Below, piece after piece: positions 1-5,832 of a stretch of 5,844 nucleotides of DNA. The position numbers were made by a program, and so were the translations under genes. This stretch comes from CAWEYG01 sp050747885. Lineage in GTDB: Bacteria > Acidobacteriota > Thermoanaerobaculia > UBA5066 > DATFVB01. The stretch is taken from assembly GCA_050747885.1 (NCBI GenBank), contig JBOGJO010000355.1:1-5844 (forward strand). The letters are read 5' to 3'. The notes beneath the pieces were generated by a model, which had not been told where the DNA came from, searched no databases, and was given only the letters and a program-made list of their open reading frames with translations. Position 1 is the stretch's first letter. Every line of letters begins with the position of its first letter.

Positions 1-32
1 ATCCCTGGGAACAACCTCTTGAGAAACGACAG
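1..32 (-). CDS. Possible 5' end of a gene downstream of ftsX (partial, CTG start)
   Basis: Directly after the ftsX stop codon (TAG at 35-33) a CTG codon at 32-30 opens a frame that runs off the left edge and reads (M)SFLKRLFPG. A strong purine-rich SD, GGAAGGAG, lies inside the end of ftsX with about 8 bases of spacing to this CTG, which is ideal. An in-frame TTG at 14-12 is an alternative start. Only ten codons are visible, so no family can be named. In other genomes ftsEX is sometimes followed by an envelope-biogenesis or murein hydrolase activator gene, but these few residues do not show a clear signal peptide. CTG starts are rare, and the SD could be chance. Confidence 0.3.
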   Translation of the reverse strand, partial: MSFLKRLFPG

Positions 33-914
33 CTAGACCACTCCTTCCCGGACCGACAGGGCGGCGCCGAGCAGACCCGCGGCCGCTCCGGCTGCCGGAA
101 ACACCGCGAGCGCGGCCGGGGAAAAGAATCGCACCCAGAAAATCGAGAGGATCGGGTGCGGCGCGCCCTGAAGAAATCGCGTCGCCACCACGTAGGTGAC
201 CACGAGGAGCACGAGGGCGAGAGAACCGCCGGCGGCGCCCTCGAGCGCTCCGTGCAGCCAGAACGGCGCGCGAATCTTCGCTTCCGTCGCCCCCATCAAC
301 CTCATGATTTCCACTTCGTCCCGATGCTGATCGAGGGCGAGGCGGACGGCCGAAGCGACCGAGAAAATTCCGGCGAGGCAGAGCCCGGCGCCGAGAAGGT
401 AAGCGAATCGCTTCACGACGGAAACGGCCTCCCGGAAGCGGGCCTCGAAGGCCGCCTCTTCCTGAACCTGCTCGACGCCGGGGAGCCGGCGGGCCTTTGC
501 GGCGAGACGCGTCGAGGAATTCAGGGAAGACGGCGAGAGAACGACTTCGAGCGCCGTCGGGAACTCGAGGTCCGGAAGACGAACAAGGGCGGGCCTCAGG
601 TCCGGAAACGTCGCGAGGAAGTGATCGCGCGCCGCCGCCGGGCGCACGATTCGGACCCTGACGACCTCGGGCTCCGCCGCGATCGCATTTGCCACCGATC
701 TCGCATCGGAGTCCGGCGACAACGTTGCGACGAACGAAGGGGGGACCTCGACGTTGGTCGCCAGGCGGGACACGTTTTGGGTGAGGAGCAGAAGGAGACC
801 GGGGATGTACAGCGCGAGGGTGATCAGGCCGACGGCGAGAACCGTGAGCCCGGGACCGCTCCGAGCGATCGACCAGGCCTCCGCGAAGGCATGCCGGAGC
901 GCGACCCGAATCAC
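33..914 (-). CDS. ftsX: Cell division protein FtsX (permease subunit of FtsEX)
   Basis: Inner-membrane subunit of the FtsEX complex, an atypical ABC system that does not transport a substrate but transmits ATP hydrolysis by FtsE across the membrane to activate peptidoglycan hydrolases at the septum. The 293-residue protein has the family layout: a short cytoplasmic N-terminus, TM1 about residues 24-45, a large extracytoplasmic loop about 46-165, TM2 about 170-192, then the cytoplasmic signature VEIMRLMGAT (201-210) followed by PFWLHGALEG, TM3 about 226-247 and TM4 about 266-288. The start is GTG at 914-912, overlapping the ftsE stop as GTGA. No SD is visible, so translation probably depends on coupling to ftsE. 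Length and topology are normal for FtsX. The partner hydrolase or activator is not visible in the window. Confidence 0.93.
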   Translation of the reverse strand: MIRVALRHAFAEAWSIARSGPGLTVLAVGLITLALYIPGLLLLLTQNVSRLATNVEVPPSFVATLSPDSDARSVANAIAAEPEVVRVRIVRPAAARDHFLATFPDLRPALVRLPDLEFPTALEVVLSPSSLNSSTRLAAKARRLPGVEQVQEEAAFEARFREAVSVVKRFAYLLGAGLCLAGIFSVASAVRLALDQHRDEVEIMRLMGATEAKIRAPFWLHGALEGAAGGSLALVLLVVTYVVATRFLQGAPHPILSIFWVRFFSPAALAVFPAAGAAAGLLGAALSVREGVV

Positions 915-1624
915 GCCATCGGAAGAAAGGGAGCTTCCCGGGTCGCCAGGGCCGCCGCAGGCCGGATCTCGACCTCCCGAAGGCGTCCCCGCTCGAGCGT
1001 GAGCACCCGCTTGCCCATCCGCCGGATCAGCTCGATGTCGTGAGTCGCGATGACGACGACTGTTCCGCGAAGATTGATCTCAGCGAACAGATGCATGATT
1101 TCCTGCGAAAGCGCGGGATCGAGGTTTCCCGTCGGCTCGTCGGCCAGAAGGAGCTGAGGCTCGTTGACAAGCGCGCGAGCGATCGCGACCCGCTGCTGCT
1201 CGCCGCCCGAGAGTTCCGGTGGGTAGGCGTTCATCCGGTAGTGGAGGCCGACCTGCTTCAGGACCTGGTAAGCCCGCCTTTTCTGTTCCGCCGGGGCCGT
1301 TCCGAGGATGTTCTGGACGAACGCGAGGTTTTCGAACACCGTCTTGCGCGCGATGAGCTTGAAATCCTGAAAGACGATTCCGACCGTCCGCCGGAAGTAC
1401 GGAAGCTTCGACTTCGGCAGCACTCCGATGTTTCGGCCGTTGACGACGATCTGCCCTTCGCTCGGGAGCTCGTCGCGGAAGAGAAGCCTCAGCAGCGTCG
1501 TCTTTCCGGCGCCCGAGGGGCCGGTCAGAAACACGAACTCCCCTTTGGCGACGCTGAAGGAGACGTCGATCAACGCGTGGCGATAGTGCCCGTAATCCTT
1601 CGAGACGTGAAAGACGTCGATCAC
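911..1624 (-). CDS. ftsE: Cell division ATP-binding protein FtsE
   Basis: Cytoplasmic ATPase of FtsEX. The 237-residue ABC domain is complete, with Walker A GPSGAGKT (35-42), Q-loop Gln86 in VFQDFKL, signature LSGGEQQR (138-145), Walker B LLLADEP with catalytic Glu163, D-loop NLD (167-169) and H-loop His195. RDELPSEGQI and FQDFKLIARKTVFENLAF are typical of FtsE rather than of LolD or MacB relatives, and ftsX follows directly. The open frame continues far upstream in this reading frame, but that part is an antisense-like shadow inside gatB. The chosen start is GTG at 1624-1622, giving the usual N-terminus (M)IDVFHVSKDY and overlapping the gatB stop as GTGA. There is no clear SD, again suggesting coupled translation. 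About 20 residues after the ABC core form a short, poorly conserved tail. Confidence 0.94.
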   Translation of the reverse strand: MIDVFHVSKDYGHYRHALIDVSFSVAKGEFVFLTGPSGAGKTTLLRLLFRDELPSEGQIVVNGRNIGVLPKSKLPYFRRTVGIVFQDFKLIARKTVFENLAFVQNILGTAPAEQKRRAYQVLKQVGLHYRMNAYPPELSGGEQQRVAIARALVNEPQLLLADEPTGNLDPALSQEIMHLFAEINLRGTVVVIATHDIELIRRMGKRVLTLERGRLREVEIRPAAALATREAPFLPMA

Positions 1625-3090
1625 TCGTCGAGCAGCTTTCGCAACATTTCCGTCAAAAGCGCGGGTTCGGCTCGGCCGCCCGTCGCCTTCATGGCCTGCC
1701 CCACGAACCATCCGAGTGTCGTCTTCTTTCCGGAGCGGTAGAGCGCGACCTGTTTCCCGTTCTCCCGAACGATCGTCTCGAGCGCCGGGAGAAGGGCCGA
1801 GGTGTCCGACAGAAGAGCGAGGTTCTTCGAGCGAATGACTTCGGCGGCCGGCTTTCCCGAAGAGACCATCTCCTCGAAGGCGACTTTCGCGGCCGATCCC
1901 GAGACCTCCCCCGATTCCACGGCGCGCAGCAGGTCGGCGAGCGCGGCGGGAGAAACGGAGAACTTCGCGGTGTCTTCCGGACTGAGGCCCCTGTCCTTCA
2001 TCCGGCGAAGCACCTCGCCCGCCACCCACGACGAGGCCAGCCGCGGTGGGAGCGAGGACGCGACGGCTTCGAAGTATTCCGCGAGAGGGCGTGCGGAGGC
2101 GAACAGCTCGGCGTCGGCCTCCGGAATTTCGTACTGCGCGACGAGGCGCGCTTTCTTCGCGCGGGGGGTCTCCCTCAGCGAAGCCCCGATCTCCGTGATC
2201 CACTCCTCGGCGATCTCGAGCGTTCCGAGATCCGGCTCGGGGAAATACCGATAGTCGTGAGCCTCTTCTTTGCTCCGCATCGCCCGTGTGCGGCTCGTGG
2301 CGGCGTCGAACAGTCGGGTCTCCTGGACGATGGCCTGCCGCGCTGCGATCGCTTCCGCCTGGCGCTCGATTTCGTGCTCGATCGCCCGACCCACGTTGCG
2401 AATTGAGTTCATGTTTTTCACCTCGACCCGCGTGCCGTAGGGATCGCTCTCCGAGAGCCGGACCGAGATGTTCGCGTCGCAGCGGAGATTCCCTTCTTCC
2501 ATGTTCGCGTCGGAGATCGAGAGCGCCCGGAGGAGCTTGCGCAGCTCCGTGAGGTATGCCATCGCCTCGGCGGAGGATCGGATCGCGGGCTCCGTGACGA
2601 TTTCCAAAAGCGGGACGCCGGATCGATTCCACTCCACGAGCGTCACGGTGTCCGGAACGTCGGGAAACGGGTTCTCGTGGAGCGATTTGCCCGCATCTTC
2701 TTCGAGGTGCGCGCGAACGAGAGGAACCGAACGCACGACCGAGCCCACCTCGACCTCCACCGAGCCTCCCGTGCAGACGGGCTGGTCGAACTGAGTGATC
2801 TGGTAGCCTTTCGGAAGATCAGGGTAGAAATAATTCTTTCGGGCAAAACGAGACTGACGATGAACCTTCGCGCCGACGGCCAGCCCGAAGCGCACCGCGA
2901 GAGCGACGGCTTCCCGGTTGACGACCGGCAGCGTTCCCGGAAACCCCAGGCAGATCGGGCACGTCGCGCTGTTGGGCTCCGCCGCAAACGTGGTCGGGCA
3001 CGGGCAGAACATCTTGGACGCCGTGGCGAGCTGGGCGTGAACTTCCAGGCCGATCACAGGAGACACCTTGAGTTTTTCCGCGACCGGCAT
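1621..3090 (-). CDS. gatB: Aspartyl/glutamyl-tRNA amidotransferase subunit B
   Basis: GatB of the cytoplasmic GatCAB complex, which phosphorylates misacylated Glu-tRNA(Gln) or Asp-tRNA(Asn) and amidates it with ammonia channelled from GatA. The 489-residue protein contains the family signatures in order: IGLEVHAQL (13-21), four cysteines at 29, 31, 44 and 47 (CxC-x12-CxxC, a zinc site found in many GatBs), FYPDLPKGYQITQFDQP, HLEEDAGK (128-135), NRSGVPLLEIVTEP, MEEGNLRCDANIS, and SKEEAHDYRYFPEPDL. The C-terminal helical YqeY-like tRNA-binding domain ends with GWFVGQAMKATGG. ATG at 3090 is preferred; a GTG lies one codon upstream at 3093. No SD precedes either, and a -10-like TAGAAT sits seven bases upstream of the ATG, so a leaderless mRNA is plausible. 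The gene overlaps ftsE by four bases. gatA and gatC are not in the window. Confidence 0.96.
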   Translation of the reverse strand: MPVAEKLKVSPVIGLEVHAQLATASKMFCPCPTTFAAEPNSATCPICLGFPGTLPVVNREAVALAVRFGLAVGAKVHRQSRFARKNYFYPDLPKGYQITQFDQPVCTGGSVEVEVGSVVRSVPLVRAHLEEDAGKSLHENPFPDVPDTVTLVEWNRSGVPLLEIVTEPAIRSSAEAMAYLTELRKLLRALSISDANMEEGNLRCDANISVRLSESDPYGTRVEVKNMNSIRNVGRAIEHEIERQAEAIAARQAIVQETRLFDAATSRTRAMRSKEEAHDYRYFPEPDLGTLEIAEEWITEIGASLRETPRAKKARLVAQYEIPEADAELFASARPLAEYFEAVASSLPPRLASSWVAGEVLRRMKDRGLSPEDTAKFSVSPAALADLLRAVESGEVSGSAAKVAFEEMVSSGKPAAEVIRSKNLALLSDTSALLPALETIVRENGKQVALYRSGKKTTLGWFVGQAMKATGGRAEPALLTEMLRKLLDE

Positions 3091-3096
3091 CACGGA

Positions 3097-3102
3097 ATTC
3101 TA
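3097..3102 (-). promoter_or_regulatory. Candidate -10 element for a gatB promoter
   Basis: TAGAAT on the minus strand matches five of six bases of TATAAT. Its spacing places the expected transcription start at or next to the A of the gatB ATG at 3090. No good -35 hexamer is seen 16-18 bases further upstream, and that stretch is GC-rich. This could be an internal promoter giving a leaderless gatB-ftsEX transcript, or a chance match in an intergenic A+T patch. Confidence 0.35.
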
Positions 3103-3109
3103 ACATGCG

Positions 3110-3146
3110 GGTCGCGGCCTTCGGCCCGTTTCAGGGCCCGGCGACC
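3110..3146 (-). other. GC-rich hairpin in the gap between the PLP enzyme gene and gatB
   Basis: The outer arms GGTCGC (3110-3115) and GCGACC (3141-3146) are perfectly complementary. Inside, GGCC (3116-3119) can pair with GGCC (3123-3126), or GGCCC (3123-3127) with GGGCC (3134-3138). It begins three bases past the stop codon of the upstream PLP enzyme gene. There is no T-tract after it in the direction of transcription, so it is not a standard intrinsic terminator. It may slow transcription, protect the upstream mRNA 3' end, or have no role. Confidence 0.3.
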
Positions 3147-3148
3147 GC

Positions 3149-4267
3149 CTAAGCGAGCGCCTGGATCAGGTCTTCGATGAGGTCGTCGGAATGCTCGAGA
3201 CCGACCGAGATCCTCAGAAGATTCGGAGGAGTCCGGGACCCCGCGCCTTCCACGGATTGGCGGTGCTCGATCAGGCTTTCGGTCCCGCCGAGGCTCGTCG
3301 CGTTGGTGAAGAGCCGAACGCGCGACGCGACGGCGATCGCCGCCTCCCGTCCGCCGCGCACGCGAATCGACAGCATGCCGCCGAAACCGCGCATCTGGCG
3401 CGCCGCGATGGAGTGTCCGGGGTGGGAGGGAAGGCCTGGATAGTGCACCGCCTCGACGCGAGCATGTCCCTCGAGCGCCCGCGCGAGAGCCAGAGCGTTC
3501 GCCGAGTGCTTCTCAACCCGGCAGGCGAGCGACCGCAAACCTCGCAACACGAGCCAGCTGTTGAACGGCGAGCCCACGGCTCCGAGGATCGTACGGTGAT
3601 GCAGCGCGGCCTCGAAGAGCGCGTCCTTCCGGCGAAAGACGAGCGCGCCCCCCTGGACGTCGCTGTGGCCCCCGAAGTATTTCGTGGTCGCGTGCACGAC
3701 CGCGTCGAACCCAAGGTCCAACGGCCGCTGCAAAATCGGCGTCGCGAAAGTGCCGTCCGCGATCGTCAACGCCGAGGCCTGCCGCGCGATCCGCGCGACC
3801 TCTGCGAGATCGACAATTTTCATCAATGGATTGGACGGCGTTTCGACCCAGATGAGCCGGGTCTTGGGACGGATCGCGCCCCGGACCGCGTCGAGATCCT
3901 GCATATCGACGGCCGTCGAGGAGATCCCCGAGCGGGGCAGGAACTCGGAAGCGAGGACCCGGAAGTGGTAGTAGATGTCGTCGGGAAAAAGCACGTGGGA
4001 CCCCGCGGGGAGCGACTGAACGAATGCAGATCCTGCCGCCATTCCCGACGCGAAAGCGAGCGCGGCCTCGCCGCCTTCGATCGCGGCGAGCGCCTTCTCG
4101 AGCCGGAGCTGGGTCGGGTTTCCGTCGCGGATGTACACGAATCCGCGAGGGGATTTCGAGTCCGGGTCGTGTTCGAAGGTCGTCGAGAGGTGGATCGGCG
4201 GGGACAGGGACCCCGTCTCGGAGTCCGTCTCGCCCCCCGCGTGTACCGCGATCGTCTCGATGTTCAA
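3149..4267 (-). CDS. Cys/Met-metabolism PLP-dependent enzyme (cystathionine gamma-synthase/lyase-like)
   Basis: A fold-type I, PLP-dependent enzyme of the trans-sulfuration family, acting on cystathionine, an activated homoserine or a similar sulfur amino acid in the cytoplasm. The 372 residues have normal family length. Visible landmarks are YIRDGNPT (45-52; Tyr45 and Arg47 reach the phosphate of the partner subunit's PLP), SGMAAG (74-79), ETPSNPL (142-148), Asp171 in IADGTF (pyridine-nitrogen partner), the Schiff-base Lys196 in TTKYFGGHSDVQGG, SLGGTESLIEH (325-335) and the carboxylate-binding Arg352 in LLRISVG. Compared with E. coli MetB as I recall it, the specificity residues Asp45 and Glu325 are replaced (Val44, Thr324), and the glycine-rich YGGSYR loop is one residue shorter (YYHFR). 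I therefore assign no gene symbol. The only nearby start is TTG at 4267: an in-frame TGA lies upstream at 4303-4301 with no ATG or GTG between. There is no SD. Confidence 0.9.
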   Translation of the reverse strand: MNIETIAVHAGGETDSETGSLSPPIHLSTTFEHDPDSKSPRGFVYIRDGNPTQLRLEKALAAIEGGEAALAFASGMAAGSAFVQSLPAGSHVLFPDDIYYHFRVLASEFLPRSGISSTAVDMQDLDAVRGAIRPKTRLIWVETPSNPLMKIVDLAEVARIARQASALTIADGTFATPILQRPLDLGFDAVVHATTKYFGGHSDVQGGALVFRRKDALFEAALHHRTILGAVGSPFNSWLVLRGLRSLACRVEKHSANALALARALEGHARVEAVHYPGLPSHPGHSIAARQMRGFGGMLSIRVRGGREAAIAVASRVRLFTNATSLGGTESLIEHRQSVEGAGSRTPPNLLRISVGLEHSDDLIEDLIQALA

Positions 4268-4276
4268 ATCGGAAAA

Positions 4277-4284
4277 AGTATAGT
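4277..4284. promoter_or_regulatory. Near-symmetrical -10 element shared by divergent promoters
   Basis: The octamer AGTATAGT contains TATAGT on the plus strand (4279-4284) and TATACT on the minus strand (4282-4277), each a five-of-six match to TATAAT and sharing the central TATA. On the plus strand the predicted start of transcription is near 4291, leaving a leader of about 12 bases with an SD before pgeF. On the minus strand it is near 4270, leaving zero to three bases before the TTG of the PLP enzyme gene. The whole spacer between the two genes is only 35 bp. No convincing -35 was found for either direction. Confidence 0.55.
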
Positions 4285-4293
4285 TGAGTTCGT

Positions 4294-4299
4294 GGTGAG
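4294..4299 (+). promoter_or_regulatory. Ribosome binding site of pgeF
   Basis: GGTGAG matches the GGTGA part of the anti-SD complement and ends three bases before the ATG at 4303. It supports that ATG over the next in-frame ATG (codon 12, at 4336). It is one of the few recognisable SD sites in the window. Confidence 0.55.
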
Positions 4300-4302
4300 C
4301 TC

Positions 4303-4998
4303 ATGAAAGCCTTGGCCGACCGATCCGAGGACGGCATGCTCATCGCTTTTTCCGGCCGCGGCGAGGCGCCGCCCGACGAGCCGTCCGCGACGGCGCACCT
4401 CGCGCGGCTCTTCGCGGCCGCCCTCGGCCACGAGAGCCTCCCGATCGCGAGAGCGACCCAGGTCCACGGAACAGCCGTACTCGAAGCGAACGCGGCCCCG
4501 GCCGGCGCGACAGTCCTCCTCGGCGAGGGGGACATCCTCATGACGGCCAGGCCGGGTGTCGGGCTCGTTGTCCAGACGGCCGACTGCGTGCCGATCCTCC
4601 TCGTTTCAGACAAGGCCGTCGCCGCCATCCACGCGGGTTGGCGGGGCACGGCGCTCGGGGCCGCCCGCGCCGCCGTGCGCGAGCTTCGGGCCCGGTACGG
4701 GGTCGAGCCGGATTCGCTTCGCGCCCATATCGGGCCAGCAATCGGGCTTTGCTGCTACGAAGTCGGGGGCGAAGTCGCGGCGCAGTTCGCGGGAGATTTT
4801 CTTCGTCGCCCATGCGGAGGAAAGTTCCGCCTCGATCTGAAAGCCGCGATCCGGGCGCAACTCGAGGCAGAAGGAATTCTCTCGGAGAGCATCCAGACCG
4901 TCCCGCTCTGCACGATGTGCGGCGGCGAAACCCTCGCGTCCTACCGGCGGGACGGGAGGAACGCGGGACGGATGATCGCGATGGTCGCGCGGCTCTAA
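4303..4998 (+). CDS. pgeF: Peptidoglycan editing factor PgeF (YfiH/LACC1 family)
   Basis: Member of the YfiH/DUF152 (Cu-oxidase_4) family, annotated variously as polyphenol oxidase, purine nucleoside phosphorylase-like or peptidoglycan editing factor. In E. coli the protein corrects muropeptide precursors that carry L-Ser instead of L-Ala; human LACC1 and some bacterial members act on purine nucleosides. The 231-residue protein keeps the metal and active-site motifs: His55 in TQVHGT, Cys95 in TADCVP, His110 in HAGWRGT, the GPAIGLCCYEV segment (144-154), and the C-terminal CTMCGG (203-208) with SYRRDG (213-218) and GRMIAMV. It is slightly shorter than E. coli YfiH, with a trimmed N-terminus but no motif missing. 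It is transcribed divergently from the PLP enzyme gene and overlaps the convergent toxin gene by four bases at its stop. Confidence 0.92.
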   Translation: MKALADRSEDGMLIAFSGRGEAPPDEPSATAHLARLFAAALGHESLPIARATQVHGTAVLEANAAPAGATVLLGEGDILMTARPGVGLVVQTADCVPILLVSDKAVAAIHAGWRGTALGAARAAVRELRARYGVEPDSLRAHIGPAIGLCCYEVGGEVAAQFAGDFLRRPCGGKFRLDLKAAIRAQLEAEGILSESIQTVPLCTMCGGETLASYRRDGRNAGRMIAMVARL

Positions 4999-5429
4999 CC
5001 GACGAGCGGATTTCGGACGCGAAGGCTCGGAAATCGACCGAAATCGCGATCCGCGGTCCAGAGCTCTCGGACGCCGCTGGAAAGGCATAGAGCCGCTACG
5101 CGAGCGTCGTGAACGACTGGCCCCGCGGCGTGCCCCGCCTCCAGTGCGGCTCGGAGCTCGGTCCAGTAATCCGCCGACTCGGAGAGGAGCGCGAGGCTCG
5201 GAGACTCGGTCCAGGCTTCGACCTGACGCACGGCGGAGGCAAGCGGCGTCGGCGGGTCGTAAATTCTCGGGTGGGTCACGATTGCGAGGAACTCGTGGAC
5301 ACAGGGCCAGGGTATCGCCCACGGCGCCGCGCTTTCCGCGAGAGCCCGGATGGAATCGAGGGCCGCCCGGTGCCATTCCGAATCCTCGCGGTGCGAATAT
5401 ACGAGGATGTTCGTGTCGACCGCGATCAA
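4995..5429 (-). CDS. PIN-domain ribonuclease toxin, VapC family
   Basis: Predicted toxin of a type II toxin-antitoxin pair; VapC-type PIN domains are Mg2+-dependent RNases that cleave tRNA or rRNA when the antitoxin is lost. The 144 residues carry the four acidic PIN positions: Asp5 in MIAVDTNILVY, Glu46 in VHEFLAI, Asp108 in VVHDARVAAL and Asp127 in WTADRDF, so the active site looks intact. The start is TTG at 5429, whose TTGA overlaps the antitoxin stop. There is no SD, so expression is probably coupled to the antitoxin. The stop TAG (4997-4995) interlocks with the TAA of pgeF on the opposite strand. The RNA target cannot be predicted from the sequence. Confidence 0.88.
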   Translation of the reverse strand: MIAVDTNILVYSHREDSEWHRAALDSIRALAESAAPWAIPWPCVHEFLAIVTHPRIYDPPTPLASAVRQVEAWTESPSLALLSESADYWTELRAALEAGHAAGPVVHDARVAALCLSSGVRELWTADRDFGRFPSLRVRNPLVG

Positions 5430-5671
5430 GCGCCGCGGCCCTTATAGGCGAGATCCCGGATCTCGTCCCACGAAGCCGCCTTCATCCCCGACGCAAGGCC
5501 CTTTCCTTTGAAGGAGGCCTTGCGCAGCCGAAAGGCTCGGCCGGATCCATCCCCTTTGAGGACGCGACTCAGACCTTCTTCGATCAGTTCCCGAAGCGTC
5601 GTCCCCCTCTTCACCGCGGCCTTCTTCGCGTCGGCCAGAAGCGAGTCCGTGAGATCGACGGTCGTTTTCAT
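5426..5671 (-). CDS. VapB-type antitoxin (ribbon-helix-helix-like)
   Basis: Small antitoxin gene directly upstream of, and overlapping, the PIN toxin. The N-terminal MKTTVDLTDSLLADAKKAA followed by GTTLRELIEEGL resembles the DNA-binding ribbon-helix-helix part of the VapB family (DUF2191-like). The C-terminal part, rich in Lys and Gly and ending in ASWDEIRDLAYKGRGA, should be the disordered toxin-wrapping segment. I chose ATG at 5671 (81 residues) because it gives the usual family N-terminus. An in-frame ATG at 5683 would add MVTH, but it lies at the edge of the candidate promoter -10. No SD precedes either. The upstream AT-rich repeats are probably its own operator. Confidence 0.85.
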   Translation of the reverse strand: MKTTVDLTDSLLADAKKAAVKRGTTLRELIEEGLSRVLKGDGSGRAFRLRKASFKGKGLASGMKAASWDEIRDLAYKGRGA

Positions 5672-5708
5672 ATGGGTAACCATATCATATCAACCATAGA
5701 TATGGGTA
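5670..5708. promoter_or_regulatory. Candidate operator of the toxin-antitoxin operon
   Basis: An unusually AT-rich patch in a GC-rich window. It contains ATATGG-GTAA-CCATAT (5670-5685), a perfect 6-bp inverted repeat with a 4-base centre, then CCATA-GA-TATGG (5694-5705), a second 5-bp inverted repeat with a 2-base centre. ATATGGGTA occurs twice as a direct repeat, at 5670-5678 and 5700-5708, exactly 30 bp apart, close to three helical turns. This is what one expects for cooperative binding of an autoregulating VapB/VapC complex, and it overlaps the antitoxin start and the candidate -10. Confidence 0.6.
5684..5689 (-). promoter_or_regulatory. Candidate -10 element of the antitoxin promoter
   Basis: TATGAT on the minus strand matches five of six bases of TATAAT and lies between the two palindromes of the operator. 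Transcription would start near 5677, only about six bases before the ATG at 5671, giving a nearly leaderless message. The -35 region (about 5707-5712) is weak. Confidence 0.4.
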
Positions 5709-5745
5709 GACATGTGAGTCGGGTCGAGCAGGAACTCCCCACGGC

Positions 5746-5810
5746 GCTTCGGCGGCAAATCGTTCGCTCGGAAATCGCAGGACTCGCTCAGCCCTCGTCG
5801 CCGCCGAAGC
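5746..5810. repeat. Perfect 11-bp inverted repeat with a 43-base loop
   Basis: GCTTCGGCGGC (5746-5756) is the exact reverse complement of GCCGCCGAAGC (5800-5810). The loop carries short internal echoes: AAATCG at 5757-5762 and again at 5772-5777, and two TCGCTC copies. No gene is recognisable between 5711 and the right edge. The arrangement resembles a dispersed palindromic intergenic repeat or a structured RNA, but a single copy cannot tell these apart. Confidence 0.5.
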
Positions 5811-5832
5811 CCCTTCGGCCGCGGGGCTCGGC
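5803..5832. repeat. Overlapping GC-rich hairpins at the right edge
   Basis: The right arm of the 11-bp inverted repeat can also fold locally. GCCGAAG (as G5803 plus 5804-5809) pairs with CTTCGGC (5813-5819) around a CCC loop. Alternatively GCCG-A-AGCCCC (5803-5813, one A bulged) pairs with GGGGCT-CGGC (5823-5832). These folds exclude one another and the larger one. No T-tract follows on either strand, so an intrinsic terminator is not supported. Confidence 0.4.

Noticed and set aside
156..1043. Long plus-strand ORF opposite ftsX and the end of ftsE
   Set aside because: Arginine- and glutamate-rich translation without recognisable motifs, fully antisense to well-supported genes; typical of GC-rich third-position bias.
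1625..2632. Upstream in-frame extension of ftsE through gatB
   Set aside because: The translation is arginine-rich and unlike any ABC protein. Conserved FtsE sequence begins right at the GTG at 1624, and gatB occupies this DNA convincingly in another frame.
3110..3146. Intrinsic terminator between the PLP enzyme gene and gatB
   Set aside because: The stem is good but no U-tract follows in the direction of transcription, so it is listed only as a hairpin.
3191..4306. Plus-strand ORF covering nearly all of the PLP enzyme gene
   Set aside because: Low-complexity Arg/Asp/Glu-rich translation with no domain; the opposite strand encodes a complete enzyme with catalytic lysine.
4606..5376. Minus-strand ORF opposite pgeF and overlapping the toxin gene in another frame
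   Set aside because: Shadow frame with proline/arginine-rich composition; both real genes here carry intact active-site motifs.
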